Assembly: GCA_021741085.1 (NCBI GenBank) | Contig: JAIOYM010000004.1 | Location: 1-26,426, forward strand | Origin: Rickettsiaceae bacterium | GTDB taxonomy: Bacteria; Pseudomonadota; Alphaproteobacteria; Rickettsiales; Rickettsiaceae | DNA length: 26,426 nt | Direction of reading: 5' to 3' | Shown here: piece after piece, positions 17,679-25,358 of the stretch | How the letters are laid out: each line of letters begins with the position of its first letter | Position numbering within the stretch: position 1 is the first letter of the stretch | Notes under the pieces: generated by a model | The model's database searches: none | The model's input: the letters and a program-made list of their open reading frames with translations, nothing else | What the model was told of the DNA's origin: nothing | Translations under genes and position numbers: made by a program

Positions 17679-18227
17679 ATGCTATTACTACTATTTTTAT
17701 TTATATTAGCAACCGCTGTAGTCGCAGTGTTAACCAAATATTATTATAGTTATCGAAAAACGCAAAAACGTTTGGCTGAATTGGATTTTGAGCATAAATT
17801 TTTTAATGGCTTTATAGAGTTATTAAAAACACATCAAAATTACAATTCTGCTCTAGACGAAAGCGTTGAATATCTAAAAAACCATTTGCCTGTTACTAAC
17901 ATTGTAATTCTTGCAAAAGTTGATAATACAATTTTGTTTGATGAAAATAGTACTTGCCTGGATTATTTGCAAAATAATAAACATATTTTTTGGCGTAAAT
18001 TGAGTGCCGAAAATATAATAATCGAGCAGTATGAGGAAAAAGAAACTAGTTGCGAAATATTTATTGTTGCGTTTTGGGAGCCTAACAATGAAATAATAGC
18101 TATTATATGCAAAAAAGGGCAAGTTTATCCCTTTGGTAGTAATAAACTGGCTTTTTTTGAAAAATTATCTTCAGTTGTAAATATATTGAGACTGCTACCA
18201 AGAAAAATGTCAAGTAACTCTGTTTAG
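17679..18227 (+). CDS. Membrane-anchored protein of unknown function
   Basis: A 182-residue protein I do not recognise. One N-terminal hydrophobic helix (about residues 1-20) is followed by a basic stretch (YRKTQKR) that suggests an inner-membrane anchor with the bulk in the cytosol. A short helix (FNGFIELLKTHQNYNSALDESVEYL) then leads into alternating strands (NIVILAKVDNTILF; EIFIVAFW; EIIAIICKKG), a pattern reminiscent of a GAF-like sensory fold. That resemblance is weak and I do not assign it. Codon use and base composition match the neighbours. Its 13-bp spacing from dnaN suggests cotranscription. Confidence 0.7.
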   Translation: MLLLLFLFILATAVVAVLTKYYYSYRKTQKRLAELDFEHKFFNGFIELLKTHQNYNSALDESVEYLKNHLPVTNIVILAKVDNTILFDENSTCLDYLQNNKHIFWRKLSAENIIIEQYEEKETSCEIFIVAFWEPNNEIIAIICKKGQVYPFGSNKLAFFEKLSSVVNILRLLPRKMSSNSV

Positions 18228-18267
18228 AAATGGATATTATAATTTTTTTTTAAAATTTCACGCCACA

Positions 18268-18299
18268 TTTACAAAGCTTTATGGTACAATCTTTGTAAA
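18268..18299. promoter_or_regulatory. Inverted repeat at candidate rpoZ promoter
   Basis: A perfect 9-bp inverted repeat TTTACAAAG (18268-18276) and CTTTGTAAA (18291-18299) is separated by 14 bp. The spacer ends in TACAAT (18285-18290), a good -10 candidate, 45 bp upstream of the rpoZ ATG. It could be an operator overlapping the promoter or a 5'-UTR hairpin. No clear -35 at 17 bp is visible. Confidence 0.4.
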
Positions 18300-18334
18300 A
18301 GTTAGATAAATGTTTAATAAAAGGTTTGTTTGTT

Positions 18335-18745
18335 ATGGCTAGAGTTACTACAGAGGATTGTTTACAGAATTCTAAAATTAAAAATCACTTTGATCTTTCA
18401 ATTTGTGCATCACAAAGAGCTAGGAATATCATATCGGGAGCCCCTCTTTCTCTTGAAACAAATAATGATAAACCAGTAGTAATAGCTCTAAGAGAGATTG
18501 CTGAAAAACTTGTTGATCCTGAAGTTCTAAGACACAAGATGATCAATGGTTTCCTATCTAGTGCTTACAATTCAGCGTTACAAGCTCCTCCAGTAGAAGA
18601 GGAGAAATTAGCTACTAATGAAGAGATAGTAGAAAATTATTACGAAGATATTGCCTTTTCAGCTACAGGTATAGAAGAAGATGGTGACAATACAGATGGG
18701 TTAAATGAAGACAATTTTACTGACGATACTTCTAAATATAAATAG
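18335..18745 (+). CDS. rpoZ: RNA polymerase omega subunit
   Basis: Omega helps assemble RNA polymerase and forms part of a ppGpp site in many Proteobacteria. The start MARVTTEDCL matches the family. FDLSICASQRARNI and KPVVIALREIAEKLV are the conserved core (residues 20-65). The remainder is an acidic, low-complexity tail up to residue 136. The frame opens at a TTG at 18326, but ATG 18335 with AAAAGG ten bases upstream gives the family start. The last 25 residues lie in one copy of a tandem duplication that also carries the spoT start (18669-18742 and 18768-18840). It sits directly upstream of spoT, the usual alphaproteobacterial order. Confidence 0.9.
   Translation: MARVTTEDCLQNSKIKNHFDLSICASQRARNIISGAPLSLETNNDKPVVIALREIAEKLVDPEVLRHKMINGFLSSAYNSALQAPPVEEEKLATNEEIVENYYEDIAFSATGIEEDGDNTDGLNEDNFTDDTSKYK
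18669..18742 (+). repeat. Tandem duplication, copy A (rpoZ 3' end)
   Basis: This copy aligns with 18768-18840 at an offset of exactly 99 bp, about 83 percent identical by my count (around 12 mismatches over the first 70 bp), with a 2-bp gap near the end. In the rpoZ frame it encodes the acidic C-terminal tail. In the +1-shifted frame it encodes an 18-residue ORF (18705-18761), MKTILLTILLN..., that mirrors the SpoT N-terminus. Confidence 0.9.
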
Positions 18746-18767
18746 TAGTGCATTAATTTAGCCTTAA

Positions 18768-18840
18768 GTGTAGAAGAAAAGGGTAGCAATTCAGATGGGT
18801 TAAATGACTACAATTTTACTGACAGAGCTTCTAAATAAAA
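18768..18840 (+). repeat. Tandem duplication, copy B (spoT 5' end)
   Basis: The second copy of the 99-bp-offset duplication. It contains the spoT start codon (18804). Read in the rpoZ frame it remains open from just after the rpoZ stop to a TAA at 18836-18838, and encodes a near-match of the rpoZ tail (SDGLNDYNFTD versus TDGLNEDNFTD). Confidence 0.9.
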
Positions 18841-20957
18841 TAGTACATAATGCTGTTCATCTAGATAAAGAACCTATAATTAGAGCGATAGAATGGGCTG
18901 TTAAGTATCACCAAGATCAATTACGTGATTCGGGGGAGCCATTCTACAACCACCCAGTAGAAGTCGCTGCGATACTAGCCGACATGGGATTAGACACCCC
19001 ATCTGTTTTAGCCGCTTTACTGCACGATACTGTAGAAGATACTAGTTTAACTTTAGACGAAATTCATGAAGAATTTGGCGATGAAGTTACCTTCTTAGTT
19101 AAAGGACTAACCAAATTAGCTCAAATTGAGTCCAAAAGCGTTGAATTAAATCAAGCAGAAAATTTCCGCAAACTAGTTTTGGCCCTTACTGATGATGTTA
19201 GGGTGCTATTTGTGAAACTTGCTGACCGTTTGCATAATATGCGCACGATAAAGCATAAAAGAATAGCCAGTCAAAAACGCATAGCTTTTGAAACCATGGA
19301 GATATATGCTCCCCTCGCTGAGCGTATGGGGATTAATAATATAAAGCTAGAACTTCAAGATTTAGCTTTCGAAGTTTTATACCCAGAAGTACGAAAGTCA
19401 ATAATTCAAGATTTAGAAAATACGGCCTACACAAAAGAAGCGTCCATTGAAGAAGTTATCGAAGAATTATCTAGTTTGTTGCAGGAGATGGAGGTGCCCG
19501 CTACTATACAAGGTAGAAAAAAAACACCATACTCAATATGGATGAAAATGATACAAAAAAACATAAATCTTGATCAATTGCAAGATATAATGGCATTTAG
19601 AATCATAGTACCAACTGTTGGTCATTGCTATACAGCCCTCGGTGCTATACATTCCGTTTATAAAATGGTGCCAAATATGTTTCAAGATTTTATAAGTAAT
19701 TCTAAAAGCAACGGGTATCAATCTTTGCATACCATAGTTATTAGCTCAAGAAAACAAAAATTAGAGATACAGATACGAACTCAATACATGCATAATATAG
19801 CAGAATATGGTATAGCTGCACACTGGCGCTATAAACAGCACAATAACATAAAATTATCCAAATACTCGTTGGATTTAGATATGCTACATCAATTATCAGC
19901 TAAAACCTCAGATTTAAGTCTAGCAGATCCAGTTAAAGATACTAAATTATCAATGTATTATAATCAGGTATTTTGTTTTACCCCCAAGGGTAAAGTTATC
20001 AATCTACCCAAAGGGTCTACTATTTTAGATTTTGCTTTTGTTTTACACACCGATATAGGAATTTATTGTATTGGAGGAAAGGTAAATGGTCACAGCATGC
20101 CTATTAAAACTATATTGAACAATGGGGATCAAGTGGAAATATTATTAAGTTCTAAAGCAAGTGTATTACCTTCTTGGGAGCAATATGCATTTACCAGTAA
20201 AGCCCGCACCGACATTAGACAATACTTAAAAAAGCAGCAAACAGAGCAACATATAGCTTTAGGACATCTTATGTTAACTAGTTTAGCTAAAACCTTTAAT
20301 ATAGAGGATATTGATAAATTATATGCTCTGCTTATCTTGGAATTAGATATTTCTAAAGAGTCGTTATTTCGTAATGTGGGTAACAAGGAAATTCCTATAG
20401 CTCGTATATCTTCAATTATTACTCAAAATTATTTTAAAGACCTAAAGGAATTGAAAGAAGCTAAGAAATCACCCGAAGAATCATTCCAATCAGCTTTTGA
20501 TAATGGCGAAGATGACATAATCATAGGCTTAGAAAAGAATGTAAGCTATCAATTTGCTGGTTGTTGCTATCCTATACCTAACGAAGATATAATAGGAATT
20601 ATCCATCAGGGAAGAGATGTAATGATTCATAGAACTCAGTGCTCTATTGCTGCCAGGCTATTAAAAGTACCCGAAATAGTACTGAATTTGGCTTGGCATG
20701 AAAAAGCAAAAGAACATAGATTCATAACCAGAATTTATGTAATATTAACTAATACGCGTAACTCTCTGGAATTATTTTTGGGGCATATTTCAAAATTTGA
20801 TACAAAAATACGTAACATAAAATTTGTTACTCAAGATAATAACTTTCTAGAAATGTTATGTGATATAGAAGTATACAATGCCTCCGATATCGATGGCATA
20901 GCTGGTTATTTAAGAAGTCAAAAGAATGTTTCTGTTATCAAAAGATACGTAAAATGA
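18804..20957 (+). CDS. spoT: Bifunctional (p)ppGpp synthetase/hydrolase
   Basis: A full-length Rel/SpoT protein (717 residues) that makes and degrades the alarmone (p)ppGpp. Domains in order: HD hydrolase (about 25-195; HD pair at 74-75 in ALLHDTVEDT; VKLADRLHNMRT at 137-148); synthetase (about 235-345; GRKKTPYSIWMKM, LQDIMAFRI, SNGYQSLHT); TGS (about 390-450; VFCFTPKGKVINLPKGST); a Cys-rich segment (GCCYPIP); and a C-terminal ACT-like region. Both catalytic domains look intact, which is notable because many rickettsiae carry split or truncated copies. A TAA immediately precedes the ATG, so no earlier start exists. The start codon lies in a duplicated segment of rpoZ. It overlaps acpS by 4 bp (ATGA). 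Confidence 0.95.
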   Translation: MTTILLTELLNKIVHNAVHLDKEPIIRAIEWAVKYHQDQLRDSGEPFYNHPVEVAAILADMGLDTPSVLAALLHDTVEDTSLTLDEIHEEFGDEVTFLVKGLTKLAQIESKSVELNQAENFRKLVLALTDDVRVLFVKLADRLHNMRTIKHKRIASQKRIAFETMEIYAPLAERMGINNIKLELQDLAFEVLYPEVRKSIIQDLENTAYTKEASIEEVIEELSSLLQEMEVPATIQGRKKTPYSIWMKMIQKNINLDQLQDIMAFRIIVPTVGHCYTALGAIHSVYKMVPNMFQDFISNSKSNGYQSLHTIVISSRKQKLEIQIRTQYMHNIAEYGIAAHWRYKQHNNIKLSKYSLDLDMLHQLSAKTSDLSLADPVKDTKLSMYYNQVFCFTPKGKVINLPKGSTILDFAFVLHTDIGIYCIGGKVNGHSMPIKTILNNGDQVEILLSSKASVLPSWEQYAFTSKARTDIRQYLKKQQTEQHIALGHLMLTSLAKTFNIEDIDKLYALLILELDISKESLFRNVGNKEIPIARISSIITQNYFKDLKELKEAKKSPEESFQSAFDNGEDDIIIGLEKNVSYQFAGCCYPIPNEDIIGIIHQGRDVMIHRTQCSIAARLLKVPEIVLNLAWHEKAKEHRFITRIYVILTNTRNSLELFLGHISKFDTKIRNIKFVTQDNNFLEMLCDIEVYNASDIDGIAGYLRSQKNVSVIKRYVK

Positions 20958-21328
20958 TAGTAGGAATAGGCGTAGATTTAATAAATAAAAACCGCATTGC
21001 GGATATTTTATCAAAATACAACTCAAAGTTTGTTGAAAAAATTTTAGGAGATGCTGAATTGGAGATTTATGGCAATTTGTCTCAAAATCACCATGTGAAT
21101 TATTTATCAAAAAGATTTGCTGCTAAAGAGGCTTTAAGCAAAGCTTTAGGCACGGGTATTGGAAAATTTGTTCAATTTAACAACATTAATATTCTCAATG
21201 ACTCAAGCGGCAAACCTTACTTGAAAAATTTTAACAGCTCTACTTTGGCAATTGACATAGCTAAAGTAAAAATTTCAATTAGTGATGAAAAAGATATGGC
21301 AATTGCCTTTGTGGTAGTGTATGAATAA
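20954..21328 (+). CDS. acpS: Holo-[acyl-carrier-protein] synthase
   Basis: AcpS transfers 4'-phosphopantetheine from CoA to acyl carrier protein, activating it for fatty-acid synthesis. The 124-residue length is normal. Family motifs are GIGVDLINKNRI (residues 4-15, metal-binding Asp) and YLSKRFAAKEALSKALGTGIG (about residues 50-70). The ATG overlaps the spoT stop in an ATGA junction, so translation is coupled. Coupling of SpoT and AcpS is of interest because SpoT-type enzymes are known to sense lipid status through ACP in some bacteria; that link here is inference. Confidence 0.95.
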   Translation: MIVGIGVDLINKNRIADILSKYNSKFVEKILGDAELEIYGNLSQNHHVNYLSKRFAAKEALSKALGTGIGKFVQFNNINILNDSSGKPYLKNFNSSTLAIDIAKVKISISDEKDMAIAFVVVYE

Positions 21329-21352
21329 CAATTTCAATTTGTTAAAAAAGAA

Positions 21353-22801
21353 ATGATAGATATAACTTTAAACAAACTAATGATAGAAGATCATAGTATA
21401 CATTTTATAGGAATAGGTGGTATAGGAATGAGTGCTATAGCGCAAATTATGTGTAATTTAGGCTATAAAATTCAAGGCTCTGATTTGGTAGAAAGTAAAA
21501 ACACCGCTAGGTTGAGATCTTTAGGAATCGATGTGTTCATTGGTCACGATAGCAAAAACATAGATAATGCTGAATATGTAGTCATCTCGTCTGATGTAAA
21601 AGATAGTAATATTGAAGTTTTAGAGGCTAGAAGAAAAAAAATACCAATATTAAAGAGGTCTGAAATATTGGCAGAATTGATGCGTTTTAAAACATCTATA
21701 GCAGTATCTGGGTCTCATGGTAAAACCACTACTACGGCAATACTAGCTACAATGTTTGAGGCAGCAAATATCAAACCTACAGTAATTAATGGTGGAATTA
21801 TAAATAATGTGGATACGAATGCATATTTAGGTTCAGACAGTTATTTAATCGCTGAGGCTGATGAGTCGGATGCAACTTTTGTTAACATACCTGCTACTAT
21901 AGCGGTTATAACAAATATAAATTTCGAACATCTAAGTTTTTATCATAATTTTGATAACTTACTTAATGCTTTTGAAAAATTTATAACAAATCTACCTTTT
22001 TACGGTTTTGCTGTAGTATGTTTTGATAATTTATATTGTCGTCAATTGGCAGCTAAAATTACCAATAGAAAAATCCTTACATATTCTATTGAATCTGATG
22101 AAGCTAACGTTAAAGCTTTTAATATAAAATGCGATGAGGACAAATCAATTTTTGATGTGTGCATAAGTCTACCAGGTCAAGATTCTAAAACTATTATTTC
22201 TAATGTAATGTTACCTACGGCTGGTTTGCATAATGTTCTAAATAGCTTATCTGCAATAGCTATTGCAGCGCAATTGAATTTTGGATTTCGTACAATTCAA
22301 AGTGGCTTTAAAAATTTCCGTGGTAATAAAAGAAGATTTACTAGAGTTGGAGAATATAACGGAGCGCTAATTATTGATGATTATGCCCATCACCCTGTAG
22401 AAATCAAGGCAACTCTTGCAACAGCTCAGATATTCACTAAAAAATATAACAGCAAAATCATAGTTGTTTTTCAACCTCATAGATATTCTAGATTTGCTTC
22501 GTCGTTATATCAAGACTTTGTTAATGCATTTGAATCGGTCGAAATTCTTTGTGTCACAGAAATATACGCAGCAGGTGAAGAGCCCATAGCAAATATTAGC
22601 TCAGAAAAATTTGTGCAAGATGTAATTAAAGCAACATCTAAAACAGTTTTTTATGCAAACGATATTGCCGAGATAACAAATTTATGCATAAAGCATGCTA
22701 AAGAAAAAGATATGATATTATTTTTAGGAGCTGGCAGTATAAGTAGTATGTGCTATGAAGTGCATAAGCAATTAATTTTTTCAAGTACCCCTAAGAACTA
22801 G
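21353..22801 (+). CDS. murC: UDP-N-acetylmuramate--L-alanine ligase
   Basis: MurC adds L-Ala to UDP-MurNAc, the first step of the peptidoglycan stem peptide. At 482 residues it is normal in length. Visible features: GIGGIGMS nucleotide motif (20-27), Mur-ligase ATP loop SGSHGKTTTT (119-128), ITNINFEHL, DDYAHHP in the C-terminal domain and FQPHRYSR. No murB or ddl follows, so the usual mur cluster is broken up here. Its presence shows this organism retains at least part of peptidoglycan synthesis. The stop is one base from the start of the LolA-like gene. Confidence 0.96.
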   Translation: MIDITLNKLMIEDHSIHFIGIGGIGMSAIAQIMCNLGYKIQGSDLVESKNTARLRSLGIDVFIGHDSKNIDNAEYVVISSDVKDSNIEVLEARRKKIPILKRSEILAELMRFKTSIAVSGSHGKTTTTAILATMFEAANIKPTVINGGIINNVDTNAYLGSDSYLIAEADESDATFVNIPATIAVITNINFEHLSFYHNFDNLLNAFEKFITNLPFYGFAVVCFDNLYCRQLAAKITNRKILTYSIESDEANVKAFNIKCDEDKSIFDVCISLPGQDSKTIISNVMLPTAGLHNVLNSLSAIAIAAQLNFGFRTIQSGFKNFRGNKRRFTRVGEYNGALIIDDYAHHPVEIKATLATAQIFTKKYNSKIIVVFQPHRYSRFASSLYQDFVNAFESVEILCVTEIYAAGEEPIANISSEKFVQDVIKATSKTVFYANDIAEITNLCIKHAKEKDMILFLGAGSISSMCYEVHKQLIFSSTPKN

Positions 22802-22802
22802 T

Positions 22803-23435
22803 ATGCAAAGAATCATTACTGTAATTTTAATTTTCTTGTTAAATAATCTTGCAGCTGCGCAAGCCAAAGAATCCAACATTCTCATTGTTGCTGAAAATGC
22901 ATTAAATGCAATGCAATCATCTTTAGTATCTTTTGCCCAAGTGGATTCAAGTGGTAATAAAATGGAAGGTATATTATTGATTGATAGGACTAAAAAATTC
23001 TTGAGAATTGAATATGCTGAGCCTTCACCTTTGCAAATTATAGTTAGAGCTAAAAAGATATACATATACGACTATGATTTGGATCAATATAATTATGCTG
23101 ATAACGAACAAAATTTCTTTAGTGTGTTTTTTAGTGGAACTTTAACCAAGTTAGATGAAAAACCAAGGGTCAGCAAGACTGCAAAAGTTTTTAAATTGGA
23201 TCTCTTTGTAAAGGAATTCCAGCAACATATAACGATCAATTTTTCGCGAGATACTCAACCTAAATTACTTAGCATGCAAATAACAGAAGAAAGCGGCAAT
23301 ATAATTGAAATCTACATTAATAAAATTCAACCTCTAAAAAATATTTCAGAGGAGTTATTTATTATGAAAAACCCCAAAATTTTTGGCCCTCCTAAGCCAA
23401 TTGATATATCAAAATTTGAACTGACTGATAAATAA
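22803..23435 (+). CDS. lolA: LolA-like outer-membrane lipoprotein carrier
   Basis: A 210-residue periplasmic protein of the LolA family, which shuttles lipoproteins from the inner-membrane LolCDE complex to the outer membrane. An N-terminal signal peptide (about residues 1-20, ending near NLAAAQA) precedes the LolA pattern: FAQVDSSGNKMEGILLIDR, RIEYAEPSPLQIIV, KKIYIYDYDLDQ. These match the convex lipid-binding beta sheet. The gene begins one base after murC, so the two are cotranscribed. Assignment to the family is good; carrier function is inferred. Confidence 0.85.
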   Translation: MQRIITVILIFLLNNLAAAQAKESNILIVAENALNAMQSSLVSFAQVDSSGNKMEGILLIDRTKKFLRIEYAEPSPLQIIVRAKKIYIYDYDLDQYNYADNEQNFFSVFFSGTLTKLDEKPRVSKTAKVFKLDLFVKEFQQHITINFSRDTQPKLLSMQITEESGNIIEIYINKIQPLKNISEELFIMKNPKIFGPPKPIDISKFELTDK

Positions 23436-23516
23436 GTTTGGTTTGTCGCAACAAAAAAGAATGCTTGAATACCTTGAGGATTATGCTTTAGCATCTTAAT
23501 GCTCTTTAGAAAGTAA

Positions 23517-23660
23517 ACAGCTTGGGAACAATCTTACCATATTTGTAGAGTGACGTATTGTTCTCACTGCGTGAATAAAGCTAGGGTTGAAATGTTTGAC
23601 GAGTGGAGGAAATATTTATTTGACTTAAATCGTTTGGAAAAATATACTGGATGGTATTAA
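23517..23660 (+). other. Possible small ORF or gene remnant
   Basis: A 47-codon open frame between the LolA-like gene and rsmG with an in-frame GTG at 23550. The C-terminal part reads KARVEMFDEWRKYLFDL, then an ending in YTGWY, which looks protein-like in composition. There is no ATG upstream of it and I recognise no homologue. It may be a real small protein or the 3' end of a decayed gene. The remainder of the 252-bp gap holds no other feature I can support. Confidence 0.2.
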
Positions 23661-23687
23661 GCATTAATCAATCAACTTATACACTCT

Positions 23688-24296
23688 ATGCAGTATCAAG
23701 AATTTTTAACATTTTTTCCAAATGTTCCACGTGGAGCATTTCTAAAAATTCAAGAATATTTGCAGATTCTGTTAAAATGGAATGAAAGAACAAATTTAAT
23801 ATCCAAAAATGAAATTCCAAATATATGGGAAAGACATATAATTAATTGCGCCCAATTATGTGACTTTATAAAAAAAGATCAAAAAATACTAGATGTTGGT
23901 TCTGGTAACGGTCTTCCAGGTATAATTTTAGCAATTTTGACTAATAATAATGTTGTTCTTGTAGAAAATCAGAAAAGAAGAGTCGATTTTTTGCAGCATG
24001 TGATTGACGAACTGCATTTAGATAAAGTATCAATCGTTTACAAAGATGTACGTAAGTTGAATTTGCAAACAGATATTTTAGTTGCAAGGGCCTTTAAAAG
24101 CTTGGAGAACTTGTTTGCCTATTGTCAAAAAATAATAGTTAGCGATAAAATGCTTTTATTAAAAGGCAACAAACTCGATGAGGAAATAGTGTATTCTAAA
24201 AATAATTGGAATTTTAATTACATCAAGCATGCAAGTAAATTCTCCGATAATTCATATATTGTAGAAATATTTGAGATAGCTAAAATGCTGAACTAA
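23688..24296 (+). CDS. rsmG: 16S rRNA (guanine-N7)-methyltransferase
   Basis: RsmG (GidB) methylates N7 of a guanine in the 530 loop of 16S rRNA using S-adenosylmethionine. At 202 residues it is normal in size. ILLKWNERTNLIS (about 27-39), WERHIINC, the SAM-binding LDVGSGNGLPGIIL (68-81) and a late ARAFKSLENL are typical. Codons 12-17 contain a near-perfect parS sequence. It is followed by parB, but parA and upstream mnmG, its usual neighbours, are absent. The Shine-Dalgarno is weak. Confidence 0.93.
   Translation: MQYQEFLTFFPNVPRGAFLKIQEYLQILLKWNERTNLISKNEIPNIWERHIINCAQLCDFIKKDQKILDVGSGNGLPGIILAILTNNNVVLVENQKRRVDFLQHVIDELHLDKVSIVYKDVRKLNLQTDILVARAFKSLENLFAYCQKIIVSDKMLLLKGNKLDEEIVYSKNNWNFNYIKHASKFSDNSYIVEIFEIAKMLN
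23723..23738. promoter_or_regulatory. parS-like site inside rsmG
   Basis: TGTTCCACGTGGAGCA has one mismatch from the perfect palindrome at 24323. It matches the bacterial parS consensus for ParB (TGTTNCACGTGNAACA) at all but one position. It lies within codons 12-17 of rsmG, encoding VPRGA. parS sites in or near gidB are known in other bacteria. Confidence 0.75.
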
Positions 24297-24322
24297 ATAT
24301 TTGCATCATGATCTAATAAAAA

Positions 24323-24338
24323 TGTTCCACGTGGAACA
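24323..24338. promoter_or_regulatory. Perfect parS centromere site
   Basis: TGTTCCACGTGGAACA is a perfect 16-bp palindrome matching the parS consensus; perfect symmetry extends to 22 bp (24320-24341). It lies 104 bp upstream of the parB start and may both nucleate ParB spreading and modulate parB transcription. It sits 22 bp before the -35 of the predicted parB promoter. Confidence 0.88.
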
Positions 24339-24359
24339 TTTCACTCTCAACAAATTTAA

Positions 24360-24389
24360 TTGCTATTTATGAATGAAATTTTGTATAAT
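24360..24389 (+). promoter_or_regulatory. Predicted parB promoter
   Basis: A -35 box TTGCTA (24360-24365) is followed by an 18-bp spacer and a perfect -10 TATAAT (24384-24389), about 50 bp before the parB ATG. A Shine-Dalgarno AAGGA is at 24426-24430. The parS palindrome lies just upstream, a possible autoregulatory arrangement. Confidence 0.55.
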
Positions 24390-24441
24390 AGCTTGTAAAT
24401 ACACGGAATAATATTTTTTAACACTAAGGATGGTATAAAAT

Positions 24442-25326
24442 ATGCATAACAAAAAATTAGGCAAAGGATTATCCGCGCTTTTTAGCGTAAATAATTTACC
24501 AGAAAGTGAGCAAGAAAGTTCCAGTATATTGTCCCTCCCGATTAATTTGATAATCCAAGATTCTAGTCAACCAAGAAAATATTTCGACAATAGCTCAATA
24601 GAAGAATTAGCTTTGTCAATTAAACAACATGGGGTTTTGCAACCAATTATAGTAAAAAAAATTACCGATGATAATTATTTACTTATAGCTGGAGAGAGAA
24701 GGTGGCGTGCAGCAAATTTAGCTGGCTTAGAAGAAATACCTGTAATCATAAAAGATATAAGCGACGCCGAATCTTTTACCATAGCTTTAATAGAAAATTT
24801 ACAACGTGAAAATTTAAACCCTCTGGAAGAATCTGAAGGCTATGAAAGATTGATAGAAATTTATAAATATAAGCAAGATGAACTGGCTCAAATTTTAGGA
24901 AAAAGCCGCAGCCATGTAAACAATATATTAAGGCTTAGTAAATTATCTCCAAATGCAAAATCAGCACTAATTGATGGCACTATAACTCTTGGGCACGCAA
25001 AAATTTTATTGTCAGCAGAAGATCAAGATAAAGTTTTAGCTGAGATCTTAAGAAAAAACCTAAATGTACGAGCTACAGATAAATTGGTTAAAAGATTTTT
25101 AAGTACTTCTAATATATTGGAAAAAAGTTCAACTCGCAGTAAAAAGAACCTAGTAAACGAAAATTTAGATGCAGATCTATTAGAAATAGTAAGCGGACTC
25201 TCTAAAAAATTTGGTGTAGATGTTATAATGCAAAAAACTTCAGAAGATAGCGGTAAGATAATAATAAATTTCAATAATTTGGAAGAATTGGATACGATAT
25301 TGCTGCATATAACAGCAAGTAAGTAG
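24442..25326 (+). CDS. parB: Chromosome partitioning protein ParB (CTPase)
   Basis: ParB binds parS, forms a CTP-dependent sliding clamp and, with ParA, segregates chromosome origins. 294 residues. The N-terminal KKLGKGLSALF (4-14) is the basic motif that stimulates ParA ATPase. The CTP-binding domain has GERRWRAA (84-91) and ENLQREN (118-124). A helix-turn-helix follows (about 145-170, DELAQILGKSRSHVNNIL), then a C-terminal dimerisation region. All key motifs are intact. No parA is adjacent, yet the ParA-interacting peptide is kept, so a parA elsewhere is expected. The last codons are duplicated exactly downstream. Confidence 0.95.
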   Translation: MHNKKLGKGLSALFSVNNLPESEQESSSILSLPINLIIQDSSQPRKYFDNSSIEELALSIKQHGVLQPIIVKKITDDNYLLIAGERRWRAANLAGLEEIPVIIKDISDAESFTIALIENLQRENLNPLEESEGYERLIEIYKYKQDELAQILGKSRSHVNNILRLSKLSPNAKSALIDGTITLGHAKILLSAEDQDKVLAEILRKNLNVRATDKLVKRFLSTSNILEKSSTRSKKNLVNENLDADLLEIVSGLSKKFGVDVIMQKTSEDSGKIIINFNNLEELDTILLHITASK

Positions 25327-25344
25327 TAGCACTATTGCGTAATA
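25270..25344 (+). repeat. Direct repeat, copy 1 (parB 3' end)
   Basis: A 75-bp segment covering the last 19 codons of parB and 18 bp beyond the stop is repeated exactly at 25359-25433 (offset 89 bp). Perfect identity points to a recent tandem duplication. Confidence 0.95.
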
Positions 25345-25358
25345 ATAATAGAGTACTC

